The position numbers and the translations under genes are program-made. 64,000 bases of DNA from Amyelois transitella (Eukaryota > Arthropoda > Insecta > Lepidoptera > Pyralidae), in NCBI RefSeq assembly GCF_032362555.1, contig NC_083524.1:9348001-9412000 (forward strand), written 5' to 3'. Positions 47,601 to 58,996 of this stretch are shown piece by piece; the stretch's first letter is position 1, and every line of letters starts with the position of its first letter. The notes beneath the pieces are model-generated. The model ran no database searches. It was not told the DNA's origin and saw only the letters and a program-made list of their open reading frames with translations.

Positions 47601-50600
47601 AACTAGCTGCCCTTATACATGTCCTTGGGCAAGTCCTAAAAATTTGGGTCAGACTGAAAACCCACAATATCGATTGTATTGTATGCTAAACGTTGCATTA
47701 GTGACGTTGTACGCGACATCCGCCATCCACCGTACATTTTAGACGACACTCATTTGCACATAAGCGCTCGATTAAGTAGATTGACGTACAGAGATAATCT
47801 TTATTACGTATATGTTTTAATATGAATGCCTCATTATGACCAGTGAGACTGCAGAGCATAACCGAACCCTCTTCAATTTTATGAAGGAATGTCCAATGCT
47901 TTTTAGGAATGCCCATAACTTTTTCTAGCAGAACAACAGAACAGTACACAACCACACTAACAACTGTACGTAAGTAAGTACAAAGATAAACCTAGTAGAT
48001 TCTAAAATAGACATTAAAATTAAACTAAAAGAAAGCATTTAGAAAAATGGAAAAATTACTTAAACTCACCTGCCCTCTTATGGTCAGCTTCTTGCAATCC
48101 TTTGACAGCAAATCACGGACATCTTCGAGGTACAGTTCCACGTAGGAACACGACACGAGATGCGTGACGTCCGGCGACGCGGTGTTCTCGATGTGGGCCC
48201 AGATGTGGTGGAAGGTGCGGGGGATGATGCCCTCGTCCGAAGGGGTCCCCTCCATGGTGTGGGTCTTGCCTGTGCCAGTCTGCCCGTACGCGAACACACA
48301 GCCGTTGAAACCGTCCAGAACGGACGCGACGAGAGGACGGACCTGGCAGAAATCAGATTTGATTATGGAAGGTTTTGTTCACGGCCAGGTGATCTTAAAT
48401 GAAAGAAATACAGCTACGCAAAATGAAAGAAATATACATTTTATATAACCTTTTTTTTTATTTGTTAAGACGATGTGCAATAAACATAATGGACGATAAA
48501 AATACAGCACCTTTTTGGTGATCTATGTTGTACTGATAAAGATTTCAAAGATCTATAAATTATTCTGGTTCTCTAAGAAAATTTCAGACTCATTAGTATA
48601 CCACGTGCCGATCTAGAGTCGCCAGTCTTTTCCCTGTCATTTGGGATACAGATGTCACCACACGGCACGCGACACCCGCCCGCATTGGTACAGATATTGT
48701 CGCGTGACGGAACTGCCAGCACGCAATTTTAATGGCACACGACTATCGTTAAATATGCCTTGAGCTCGACGACAGTCTTAAAAATTCACCCTTGTTTTTA
48801 TTGTATATTGCATTTCTTTAATTTATTCTAATTTACTTTTTAAACAATTAGTATTCGATGTAACTTCAGTGACGTGTTTATCAAACAAATTTATCTTTTG
48901 TTTGTGTATCTGCGGTAATTTACACCTCTCCCTTAAAATTTCAAAGAATGACATAATTACACCATCTAAGATTACGACTTCACTATAACTTTAAAAACAA
49001 ATCAAACTAAAAAAGTATAAATTCATAATACTGAACAGTATTTGAGTTTGACCATGACCAGACTAGGTATTTCATAAATCTTGAGTACGTTCCACCTTCC
49101 TACTTTTCAAATATGAATTACGTTACGCTTCGCATTGTGTGAGTACGATAGTTATTACGGTTGCCTTTATGAATTTATTAGCTCTTTCCTGCTGAAAGTA
49201 TTCGACTATCACTATTCTATTAGATAGGTAATCTAACACGGTAAAAAAATCAGGCAAACCTGCTCGTGAATGTAATCACTTTTGGTCCACTTTATACTAA
49301 AGCAAAGCTGAGACTATTTATAAATTTCTACTTTTTACTGATAGAAAAAAGCTGGTCACTGAATGGCTGAAAATAAACGATAATGCCTGAATGACGTAAG
49401 TGCAGTTTTGATAGCCTTGGCTCTGATCGGACCAAACTTGCGATTATTGCGATTCCTCGTGTGTTTATTTTCGAACAAAAGACAATAATTAGGAACAATA
49501 TAGGTACATTTTCCTGAAACAATTGGAGTTTGCGAACATCTGCTTATAGGCCGTCGTCAAGGGCAGCCAATGGCCGTACAAATAAATCATATGAGAACGT
49601 TTACGTAAGGTCTCGTAATATCACGACCTTGTCCTAATACTATAAGCAGTTGCGTACTTGCAGCTACTAACTGAACATCATTACTAATACAGGAGAAATC
49701 TCAAATCAGTTAATTCTACAGAGGATATCTATTCATACACGCTCAGGCTTAACTAAAAATATAACTTCAGTTGAAATATTTGAGGCCATTTAAATATGAA
49801 CTTCATGTTATTATCATATCATTATATACCAAATAATTTATATACCAAATTAATAGATGAAACTGTCAAAAAAAAATGTTTGTCTTACCACAGATGTATC
49901 TTTTCCCCCTCTAAGTTTAATAAATATATTTCATGTAGCCTAAGTCGCAGTCATAAGTAATCTTTTACGCTAAAGATTTACATGAAACGCAATAAACCCA
50001 TTTGATAAAACATTAATTTTCTTTATACATTTTTCAACGTCGTCACCACTATTTCTGTGGCCACTACGATGAAACAGTTTCGTCCAGTTTTGGTCGGACC
50101 TGACATCGCGTGCGGCTTGTCTTCGTTGAGCCGCAGTTAGTTCATCTCGCTGATTGGTGTTTTTATAACAATGTTTACCAAGAATCGGATGAAAGAGCCG
50201 ATAGAAAAACATCGCTTTTTGCCGTCTTATCAGACTATATTCTACGTGCGGCTTCAATGCATCAGCAGCGCGAATCGTTATCAAGATACGATAAACAAAA
50301 TTAATTTGAAGCGAGTAAAGCAATTTGTTTTTATATATGAACAACAGATAATCAATCTGCGAGCGGAACTTAGTCCTAATAGAAGTTTTTTCTATGAAAT
50401 CACCATATACATATTTCCATTAATCTACTTGGCAAGAAACATTAGGTTCTTATTGTTATAGACATCGATGAAAACTGTAAGGTCATTATGAATTTATCAA
50501 ACCTAATAAGGCGTTACCGGTAAATCAGTTGCCTTGATAGAACCCTCGACGCCCACAACAATTACTTTTTTATGACAAAAAAAGGCAAAAACCTTCTGGT

Positions 50601-53600
50601 CTACGATCTGCCAAGGTTCTCCATTGACAAGCACTATGAGTGATCGCGCGTAGGATGCTTTACATGGCATCATTGCGTATTCATTGCCATTGTAAGGTAG
50701 TAATTAACGATAGAGATAAACCAGAGGCGCCACATTTTCAAATGATTAGTGAAAAATATATCTGTACGAATTATTCATAATGATCCGACTCTTTTATTGT
50801 CGTAGCAGTGATGGACACTTTAAACTGATAGTTTAGAGATTATTTACTATTATCTATCGGTAAAATAATAAATCGGTTTTTAAACATTTACCACTTCATG
50901 ATATAAATTGCTTGTTACGTTAGCCGCATGCTGAAAATTATACAAAAGAAAGCGTCTAATTTACCAAATGACTAATGCAACTGCGTGCCAACTCTGACAA
51001 ACGACTAAATATGTTCACCGCAAAAAATTTATCTTAGAGCTATTTATTAAGAACGTGGAACTCCACAGAGGTCTCTTCTAGAACCTATGCTATTTTTTAA
51101 GCAAGTTTTCGTTGATAATCTTCTAGTTGAAGTGTCATAGTGTGATACATATGACAAAACATAATTCATATCATATAACACTAGCAGACATAGGACACAT
51201 TTTAGGCGATAAATGTCTGAATTAGAATGTGCGCGAGAATGTGCACTCTAGTTTCTCCTAAAAATAAAACCTTTACGTATAAAAATACCGTTATGCTAAA
51301 ATATTTTTGCTAGTAACCTAGTAGGCATATAAATAGACTAGCAAAATATATTACTTCCTATCATTTGAAAATATATTCGTTTTTTAATCTATAAATACTC
51401 TAGATTATTCAAGGTTTGGATAAATAAAACATAGGAGTAGCAAAGATATATTAGGAATCAATAAGGTAGAATCGATAAGGAACAATGTTTTAAAAAAACT
51501 TGTTTCTTGTTATGTGCCGAATTGTTTTCACGTGTAGTGTCCTAAATCGGTAATTATTGAACTAACGAAAGTACACAAATTTATAATCATCAAAATCATG
51601 TCGTGTGTCAAAATTGCATCTTCCCTTTGGGAGCCTGTGGTTAAACCAGTCAGGTAACACAAAATTACCTTCTTCGTTTTCCTCATCTCGATGATAATTT
51701 CATGGAAGCCGTGCTAAATGAGGTCCTTTCAACAGTACTAGAACTTACCATCTCATCGTAAATGGTCTGTGTGTCGGCAATAGAGTCGTACGCGGCATCG
51801 TACGTGAACAGCTTGTCCTCTCCCTTGGGGTTGTAAACCTGCACGGCCCCTCGCTCCGGCCACACCTTCACCACCTGGACACACAATAGCTTTAATACAG
51901 CTCTGGGATAATATGGAGATTTCACTTGATAATGAGGAACTAATAAGGAGGAATGACAAAATAAATTTAATTTCCTATTCCTAAGTATTTTTAGGTAACC
52001 CACTACCATGACTTCTCTCGCTAAGAGTTGAAATACAAAATCGAACCTTTGTAACGAACAGTGTTTTTACTGGTTACAAAAATAAATGACACCACGTGCC
52101 AAACATTATTGTTTTTAGTTTGCCACAGCACAATAGTAATTGTGATTGGAACACCAGGTGTTTAACAGCTGGATACAAATAATGACTTCTTTATCAAAGG
52201 TCACTATGATAACAATGACAATGTTTAGTAAATATAGTTTAACAACAACCCTGGTCAAAAGCTACGACCTGTATACCTACAATCCCAGAATTAATTAGGA
52301 TATCATCGTGGAATATACACTTGGTTGTATGTTAACTGGCGCCGTAAGTAATTGTTCTAAGATAGATCAATTAACATGAACGTGTGATAAATCATTCATG
52401 TTACTGCCGCCACTTCTTATGCTCGTCATAGGAAACGCATTTAAGGAGATAAGTAATGAATACACCACCCTGATGGTGCGATGATGAACGCAGTGTTAAA
52501 GTTATAACCTTCACCAAATTTCCGCATCTCATGAATTAGTTTTGTCAGTACAATGCTCAAGGCCTTAAAGCAGTGTCTGTGATCAAATGAGCAGCTTAGA
52601 AAACTGAATTGACCATTATCGTAATGCATTACAACTTTAGCATATGGTAACGTATACTGCTTGCATTTAAAATGTTTATTTCGTAACTAGAGTAGTTTAT
52701 TTTTAAACTCAAAGTTTGTAACAGTTTACATTGCTCCAATATTTTATATTGTGTCAGCAAATGTATCAGACTAATAAAACTGGGAGCCATGTTTAGATAA
52801 ATTATTTAGTTAAAATAATGTAAGTGCATTATACTCCGTGTAATTTAGGGTGAGACAACATGTAAACAAAACTGTCATTGCATTGATAATCAAGGTCTTT
52901 TATTTGTGACAATTTGTGTGATATCTACATATATACATGATGTATCACTCTTATGTAAATATGATACAGTTCTAGAATCCAGATGATTCAGCCCCCGTTC
53001 TGACAATAATCTGACCTATTATCATTTTATTGCCTGGCGTCCTCCTGACCTTCAGCTCATCTAATTTCAAGATAATGTTACTCTTATTCTAAACTAACAC
53101 ATATTTCGAATTAGTTACAATTTTTATTGCTTCCACTTTATTAACACTCTCTTCACCGTTAAGCCCATGTTCCATTTCAAAGCAATATCTAACTTTAATA
53201 TTAGTGCAAGCACCAAATGTTAGTGCACCAATCCCTTGTGACGTCAGACCTGCAAGGGACCGGCCGACTTTTTGTCGTCCACGATGTTCCGGCTCGACAG
53301 TCGCTCGTACCATTTCTGTTCTCGCTTGTTGGATACCTGGATGACGGCATAATATATTCAAAAATTTCATTGAGAAATGTTTGTCACTTTACCTAATCTC
53401 ATGGATCGGTAATCAGATATAGTATGATTAACACTAATGGTTTCGTTTTATTTATCAAAATTTCCTATAGAGTAGTACTCTCATTAAACAAACGAGCTTG
53501 TATAAAAGGATCTTGGTAAGTGTCAGTAAGCCCTGTCACTCCCGATCAGAAATTCTATAGAAAACGTCTAAAAAATCTGCCTAACCCATGACTCTGGGAG

Positions 53601-56600
53601 AAAGGTGCGTGATGTGTGCTCGTTCTCTCTCTTATATTTGAGTATTCCTCGTTGCACCTTCGGAGTTTTGCCAGTTTTGAATCCAGTAAGTCACAAGACT
53701 CATCAAATTCAAATTTATCATAATTTGACCTACGGTTCTAAAGTTATGGGATTACAAGTATACATACAAAAAATGTTTTTGCTTCGTCTCCTCGGTCAAT
53801 TATTTGATGTCACCAACATTCAAGTCTCTTTTACTGTTGCCTGAAATAGTGACATGTTGTTATCCCAAAAAATGCAGGTCAAAGGTATCTGGGTAACCTT
53901 TTGATCTCCAAATTTTTCCGAGGCACACACGTGCCATCTCCAGTTATTTACGACGACTTTTATAACGCATGAAATTCATCAAACACTTGTCGCGTCTGTA
54001 TTGGATTATGTCAGTGAATAAATCACAGTTTTGAGTGAAGAAATGCGTTATACTGAAATAGGGTTTTTTAATCCGAATGCGCTACATTCACGGTGATTTG
54101 TTTTGGATATTTGTTATAACCATATAACAAAATAGTAAATAGTTACAGAGTATTTACTATATCGATGTTTTTTAAGAATTTTTTGGCTTATTTTTTTTTT
54201 TATTTCATATTTTGTATTTGATATTTACTAATAACCTGTCCTCCGCGGTGATATTTTACAAAAGCGCACTAGGACATAGCGTGATAATGATAAGTTCATT
54301 ACACATGCGGCAGCAGTCGAGTCAGCAAGAAATAAAATATAATATTGTAACTTGTTGATGTTCATATTCGATCCCACGGGAATCGCAAATTAATCGATGA
54401 ACCTTACTTGTAATCTAAAACTTTTAACGAGATTCTTGGTCCTACATATAATACACTATATACAATACGTAAATATGCGTATCAATATCCCTTTATACGG
54501 GATAGACAGAGTCAAGAGTAACACGACTCAAAGTCCACGTTTAACTGGATAGCATTATGAGATTCAGAGATAGTGACAGGACTGACAGGCTTATAGCCTT
54601 TCGCCAAAGATGAATTCCAAGAAGCCTACCTGTGTCTTCGCCCAGGCAATCATCATATCAGGCGAGCACCTGAAAGGGGACTGAGTGTAACAACACGGGG
54701 TACATCGGATCGTCGCCCCATATTGATAACGTTATGCAAATTCGACCAAATGCAAATCTGATTGCGTTAACTTGAGTAAACCTCCGGTAGGTAGATATGG
54801 TATGTGTATTTGGCTGCTATTCAGGTTTGCCCTACCACCAGAAGCAGAGGGTAGGTACGATACAGGATCGTACCTGATAATTATGGAGCAGTAAGTTTTA
54901 ATTAGGGGCAGTAATTCAACTTAAAAAAATAGTTGGACTTCATCATCATAATAATGCTATCATTTCAATGTCATACTGATTGTCCGCGAATGATCAGCCG
55001 GAGTTGCAAATGGTTTTATAAATCGCTGCAGACCACACAAAGTGGAGAGAGAGAGAGAGATGTCAGAATGAAGCAGACCCAAGGCCCTAAGGAACAGTGG
55101 CGCAGGGTGCGAATGGGATCACCCAAGGATGAGAGACAATGTCACACGATAAGTAGAAGAAGTGCTTTTCAAATTTAAACTGTGGTACGAAATGCTACTG
55201 AGAAACTTTGGTTCTCTTATATTAATAAAACGTGATGTTTATCCTGTAACCTTATATGATTGTTTATTTGTAACTCCGTCACAATTAAATACATACATTA
55301 CATAATTATAATCCCTTACGGGGTACATATATTTATATATATTCATAAGCGTTATCTTATCAATCATGGTTTCTTTTTACATGAGACGCTGTTTCTACGA
55401 TTTACGATATTATCTTATAAAAAGATTTAGGTAAGTAGATAATTGTGTCCATAAATAAATGCCAGGTTGAGTGTGTTTTCCGATATCCGATTGCATCAGT
55501 GGCGATTAAAATCCGAAGGTCGATTTCCGCGGGGGAAATTTTCAGTTGCAATACAACACCGCTTCTCGTTTCAGTTGCATACAATTCCGCCTGCGCCCGC
55601 GCAGTTTCACCGCCACAAAAACAACTCGGATCTTCTCCAAGCGACCTTTTTGCGGGATGAGCAAAAAATGTAACCGCTCTTCAGATTGACGACACTACCG
55701 GACTAGAATAGATTGCTATTTGAGTTTTTTATTGGACACGGAGTGTTATACCTTGATCAATGCTCCTCTGGTCCACTTCCAACTACTTAATTTACATCCT
55801 TCATTACAACTACCTGTGTGTCATTTGTATCCGTTATTGGATCCTTTTTTGGACGGCAGTTGAATCTGCAGTAACCAAGAAGCCCAGATTAATCCCGTAA
55901 TAGAGAACTGTTTGTTTGTTATAAACAAACTCTTTACTGCACATAAAAATAAATATTACACATTCTTGTGGGATTTCCGATAAACATAGGGTTGCGAAGC
56001 CGTGAGTAGAAGCTACTAGCAAATGTAAGTACTTATCTTTAATTTGAAACTGCGCCTGCGTGTAGTGTGCAGTTTGCAGATCTATGCCTAAATACGGAGC
56101 GGCTGCGTATGGACTCGGCTCACCTACTTACACGGGTCAAGATCTCCAGATTTATTGCGCGCGCGGATTCTGATTTGAGAAACTGTACAGCTTCCAGAGT
56201 AAAGACTTTTGTTTTTTATTAATTTGGATAAAATTTGTGATAGAAAAATAATAATTTATGTGGGTAACTACTGTTTCTCCGGTAGTCAAAAGGAATCCAA
56301 ACGTTTGATGTTCTTAGAAAGGAGACCCCGAACACCAAATTCCTACGACATTAATTACCTATAATTATCTTTAGAAACACCTACACAATTGCCTGTCTTT
56401 CGGAAAGATTTAGGTAGGAAGGTACTCTTGACCGCACTTTTCACCAGAACGCCTTTGATTTAATTATGCTACATGTATCTACATTTCTAGGCGTTACAAG
56501 GAGAAGTAAATAAAATTATGACATTTTCGTAAAAGGCGACCATCGACTTGACATCTTCAACACACCTCCAGTTATTTTGGCAGCGACGCGGGCGCAAGTG

Positions 56601-58307
56601 ACGCACATGCCGATATGACGCGAATCATAATCGCCAATTCTGATTTTAAACAAGTACCCGATAAATGCTAAGGTTTTGTAAACAATACATTTTATTTAAT
56701 TATCTTTCGGCGTATTTTCTCAACGACGGTCATCAAATCACTCCTCATTTCTGGAGCGGTAGGCAGACATCTTTTCTTGCCCACAATCCCTGCATATTGC
56801 TTTCGCTTCATACACATTAATTTCTCTGTTTATGCAAGCCTGCCGATATTATTGACCTGACCTCTCGCCAAATGACCCCAGGTAGTTTTTTTTTATAATA
56901 AAACAATAGGTATCCTTTTGTAAATGTCCAATAGAATATTTATAATTTTTTTAACTTACAATATTTTTTAACTATTGTTTAGATCAAATTAAGTATCTTA
57001 TTTAGAAAAACTTCCAATTTGACAAAAATTGTCATTTTGCCCCTTTAAAATTATCTTAAAGCGACAAATCACACAGATTGAGTCTGCGCCCAAGTATCAC
57101 AATCAATTGATATTTTGTAAATATGTCAATGAAATCTGAGCTTGTATTCAGAGATTCAGATGTATCAGTAAACTTGCGCTCGCGACTCAGTGCACAACAA
57201 AAGTGGTGACAACATGCCTTGCTGTCACAGCTCCTGTTGTAAATAAACACTACACATGAGTTGAAGTATGACAGCATTGGAATTCCTCCAGGTGAACTCC
57301 GAGGTGAATAACAAACAGAACCACATCTTCTCATTGTTGCTGCCAATATAAAGCCTCCCTAGTTGTCCCAAAAGACATAACAAATATTTATGATTTTCGA
57401 AAATTTGAATTCTACTTAGATACTGATATTTGAAAGAACTTTTATTTTCATGGCAAAAGTTAAAAATTATCAAGTAAAAAGTATCAAATGAACCAGAGAA
57501 TCCATGCAAATGTTACAAAAAATATATATTGTTGCTAAAGTTGAACATAAATTTTAGCGAAAACACAAATGTATAGGGAAATAAATGATCAATAAATTAG
57601 GTTTATAGTAAAACCAGTAGGCACAATAAAAGAGATATTTTAACTGTAACTTTGAATTTAAACAACTTCTATAATCTTACCTACTGCAAATACATTTTAA
57701 ATCAAAATTTAATGTATAAACCTACCTATAACTAATTAGTTAGTGTATATAAAGCAAAAATTTCAAACATTTTTTTATTTGCTGAAGATTAATATTATTT
57801 AAAAATTTATAACATTGCAAAAAGAAGGTTTTCTAGAAAAGGTAATACATTTTTGTAACTATTTTAAGTGGGTTTATCTTAAAAATGATAGTTATAATTT
57901 CGAAAATAAATAATGAGATCTCTCTAAAAAATATCTACAGCTTAAGATAATAATTCCTCATAAACGTAAGTACGAGAAAACCACCTTAGCTTACCCACGC
58001 GCGTGATTCAGACCTACCTACAGCACGCTTTGAAGCATGCGTTGCAGCAAAATCCAAGATGCAATACAGAGTCAATATTCATTTAATATTAAAATAGATT
58101 ACAAGAAAATGTTATTTGTTGTGTCGAGTTCTGAATTAAATCGACGCACTAGGTTTGCGCAGTCCTAGTACCCGACACAAACAAATTATCCAGAATGCTT
58201 ACCTCATCGTAACCCTCTTTTTTCTCTCTTTCCGAGAGAGGCCGACATCGCACCACGACCTTTACACATTCGTTAAGGGCGGTTCGCGGTCGGGCTGACT
58301 TCTCCAT
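29680..58307 (-). CDS. Klp68D: Kinesin-II motor subunit, KIF3B/Klp68D orthologue, 12 exons
   Basis: In the known family this is one of the two motor chains of heterotrimeric kinesin-II, which walks to microtubule plus ends and drives anterograde intraflagellar transport. Exons in coding order: 58203-58307, 51749-51874, 48070-48342, 42585-42778, 33642-33806, 33155-33291, 32642-32818, 32021-32348, 31602-31701, 30987-31117, 30323-30503, 29680-29826. They join in frame to 687 residues. Motor domain: [12 protein letters not shown] near residue 20, P-loop GQTGTGKT (97-104), switch I NEHSSRSH (208-215), switch II DLAGSE (241-246), then [18 protein letters not shown]. The neck has [14 protein letters not shown] coiled coil follows ([29 protein letters not shown]). 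The C terminus ends in a Pro/Ala-rich basic tail. FTYDAAYD and the overall order favour Klp68D over KIF3A. The intron between exons 9 and 10 needs a GC donor. Introns total over 26 kb. Confidence 0.93.
29936..30050 (+). mobile_element. Old LINE 3'-end fragment in the kinesin gene
   Basis: GTCAAAAGTGCTATAAACCA, GCTTGCGAGAAGAGAGA and GGATGAAGCTAAGAAGTATG match, with many differences, the LINE 3' ends at 1-235 and 3110-3277. The coding frame is lost. Confidence 0.65.
31158..31438 (-). mobile_element. SINE-A, full copy with target-site duplication, in kinesin intron 9
   Basis: A complete minus-strand SINE-A (31169-31427) flanked by the 11-bp direct repeat CATATTATCAC (31158-31168 and 31428-31438). 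It sits about 50 bases from the branch-point side of exon 10, within the GC-AG intron. Confidence 0.9.
31596..31602 (-). other. Klp68D: Predicted non-canonical GC splice donor after kinesin exon 9
   Basis: Exon 9 ends ...TTGCAG and the next bases are GCCAGT (minus strand). Using GC as donor gives phase 0, which matches the exon 10 acceptor (CTCTCCAG then GCGGCG). The nearest GT, four bases further on, would shift the frame. GC-AG introns are a known minor class of U2-type introns. Confidence 0.65.
34400..34622 (-). mobile_element. SINE-A copy ending in a palindrome
   Basis: Minus-strand SINE-A with internal deletions, from TGCAGGGTAGACAGAGC to the 5' end motif. The 5' end (GTGCCGTGTGGTTCCCGG) is fused to an inverted copy of itself; see 34590-34656. 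Confidence 0.8.
34590..34656. repeat. Perfect hairpin, 31-bp arms, 5-nt loop
   Basis: 34590-34620 is the exact reverse complement of 34626-34656, with loop ATAAG. The arms contain the SINE-A 5' end in both orientations, so a SINE end was copied back on itself. It is the longest perfect short-loop inverted repeat seen in the window. Confidence 0.95.
35838..36280 (+). mobile_element. Two adjacent RTE-like 3' tails
   Basis: First block, about 35838-36072: CTAGCTGACCCGGCAAACGT, AATCGGTCAAGCCGTTTCGG, CGAACATTGTGACACG. Second block, about 36074-36280: GGCCGCCCGCGACTTCGTCC, AGCCTATGTGTTATTCTGGG, AATCGGTTCAGTAGTTTTTG, then TAGTAGTAGGAT. Both are common 3' tails of lepidopteran RTE-type elements; no coding part remains. 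Confidence 0.7.
37860..38028 (-). mobile_element. SINE-A copy, 5' part missing, in kinesin intron 4
   Basis: CATACATATAGTCACATC through AAGAAGAATCCCAAGTTTA on the plus strand, well preserved. Confidence 0.8.
39024..39062. repeat. Perfect hairpin, 15-bp arms
   Basis: AACGGGATAAATATG (39024-39038) and CATATTTATCCCGTT (39048-39062) with a 9-nt loop that repeats AACGGGATA in direct orientation. Confidence 0.9.
40218..40467 (-). pseudogene. Unidentified coding-like remnant with one in-frame stop
   Basis: Starting at an ATG (40467) the minus strand reads [34 protein letters not shown], then a TAG at 40342-40344. In the same frame it continues [33 protein letters not shown] and HTDSDI to a donor-like GTACGA. 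That is 83 codons with a single stop and a protein-like composition, inside a kinesin intron. I do not recognise the protein. It could be a pseudogene or transposon gene fragment, or chance. Confidence 0.4.
40511..40748 (+). mobile_element. SINE-A copy in kinesin intron 4
   Basis: Plus-strand SINE-A from GCCGTGTGGTTTCCGGCAC to GTGACTATATGTATATATG, with the region after the 5' hairpin deleted. Confidence 0.85.
42349..42390. repeat. Hairpin, 14-bp perfect arms extended after a 4-nt gap
   Basis: AAGAGGATAAAGTA and TACTTTATCCTCTT flank a 5-nt loop. The pairing resumes as AAAACAAG/CTTGTTTT after a 4-base insertion in one arm. Confidence 0.85.
45968..46879 (+). mobile_element. Non-autonomous DNA transposon with THAP remnant, copy 2
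   Basis: Same family and orientation as 14758-15678, closely similar over its length, with identical 13-bp terminal inverted repeats. The surrounding AATA/TATT extends the symmetry. The THAP-like frame begins at 46262 but stops at 46370-46372, where the conserved Trp codon TGG has become TAG; a Cys of the first pair also reads Arg. The copy lies in kinesin intron 3. Confidence 0.9.
46456..46496. repeat. Perfect hairpin private to transposon copy 2
   Basis: AGAAATCTGGATTGTCTT (46456-46473) and AAGACAATCCAGATTTCT (46479-46496) with a 5-nt loop. Copy 1 has the left arm but reads GACGCCAACC where copy 2 has the right arm, so the right arm is an added inverted duplication. Confidence 0.95.
48345..51745. 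other. Kinesin intron 2, 3.4 kb
   Basis: AT-rich. A 124-codon minus-strand open frame at 49970-50344 includes [18 protein letters not shown] but has no splice context or recognised family, so I do not call it a gene. Confidence 0.4.
53250..53336 (-). CDS. Possible 29-codon cassette exon in kinesin intron 1
   Basis: On the minus strand, an acceptor (GTCATCCAG) is followed by 87 bases encoding [24 protein letters not shown] and AGPLQ, then a donor (CAG then GTCTGA). Both boundaries are phase 0, as are kinesin exons 1 and 2, so it could be spliced in without shifting frame. The insertion point falls between the first beta strand and the next of the motor domain, and remembered family members have no such insert. 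It could be an alternative exon, part of a nested gene, or chance. Confidence 0.4.
54475..54640 (-). mobile_element. Decayed SINE-A fragment in kinesin intron 1
   Basis: ACGGGATAGACAGAGTCAAG, GATAGTGACAGGACTG and CGCCAAAGATGAATTCCAAG remain. Confidence 0.65.
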
Positions 58308-58996
58308 TGTCCACCACCAGGTCTTCCGAGTAAATAATACTCAAAAACTCAAAGTCACCGATATCGATCCATCCGGGGTGTATTGGAGGGCATCACCTGT
58401 TCAAATCTATCCCGAAGAAACAGAAACAATCACTTTTACAACACAATTCTCACAAAAATTATTAAATATCACTGTAAAATCTTGTAGCACACGATTATAT
58501 ATTCGAAAACGTAACAAAATAAATAAAAATCGTATTTTGTCGTTCTAAACGATTTCACATCGTCCGCCACCAGCGGACGTATACCTTCAACTATTTTTTT
58601 AAAGGTTTTGACATTTGACAGCTTAGTCCAATGTTGCTATAAAATTTATTTGAAAATATGTTCAGACAGTATGTAGTGTATAGAAACAGACCAAAAATGG
58701 TATGAAAAAAGGAATACATAATTTCAAAGTGCGCCAATTCGTCATTTCCCTTTTATACACAACCAATTATGCATGTAAACGTGCTTGTCAAAGTTTATTT
58801 TTATATAGCAACATTGACATTACATTCTGACTTGACACTCTTGACAGAGCTGCACAAAACACACAATACAAACAACTCGTTTTTTGTTGGAGAAATTAAT
58901 TATTAATTCTTGCATTGCTTGCATTGAGTCTCATAATTTTTATTCGGGAAACAAATGTTTTCCTATTCATCTATTAGTTAGAGTTGTTAAGCTAGA
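58308..58996. promoter_or_regulatory. Shared intergenic region of divergent Klp68D and VPS26C
   Basis: 689 bases separate the two start codons, which point away from each other. Both 5' UTRs and at least the core promoters must lie here unless non-coding first exons exist elsewhere. The region is AT-rich, lacks recognised repeats, and shows no convincing TATA box at an interpretable position. Confidence 0.6.

Larger units (their letters stand above)
42800..48060. other. Kinesin intron 3, 5.3 kb
   Basis: AT-rich, with THAP-type transposon copy 2 (45968-46879) and a tandem duplication of CATTCATTTTAAATTTTAAC at 43655-43674 and 43679-43698. No nested gene could be supported. Confidence 0.5.
51880..58200. 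other. Kinesin intron 1, 6.3 kb
   Basis: Holds a possible cassette exon (53250-53336) and a SINE-A fragment (54475-54640). CpG-richer patches at about 55500-55660, 56040-56170 and 56580-56610 could be regulatory, but no motif supports that. Confidence 0.45.

Noticed and set aside
49970..50344. A 124-codon minus-strand frame in kinesin intron 2
   Set aside because: No recognised motif, no clear splice sites in a useful phase, and AT-rich codons typical of chance frames.
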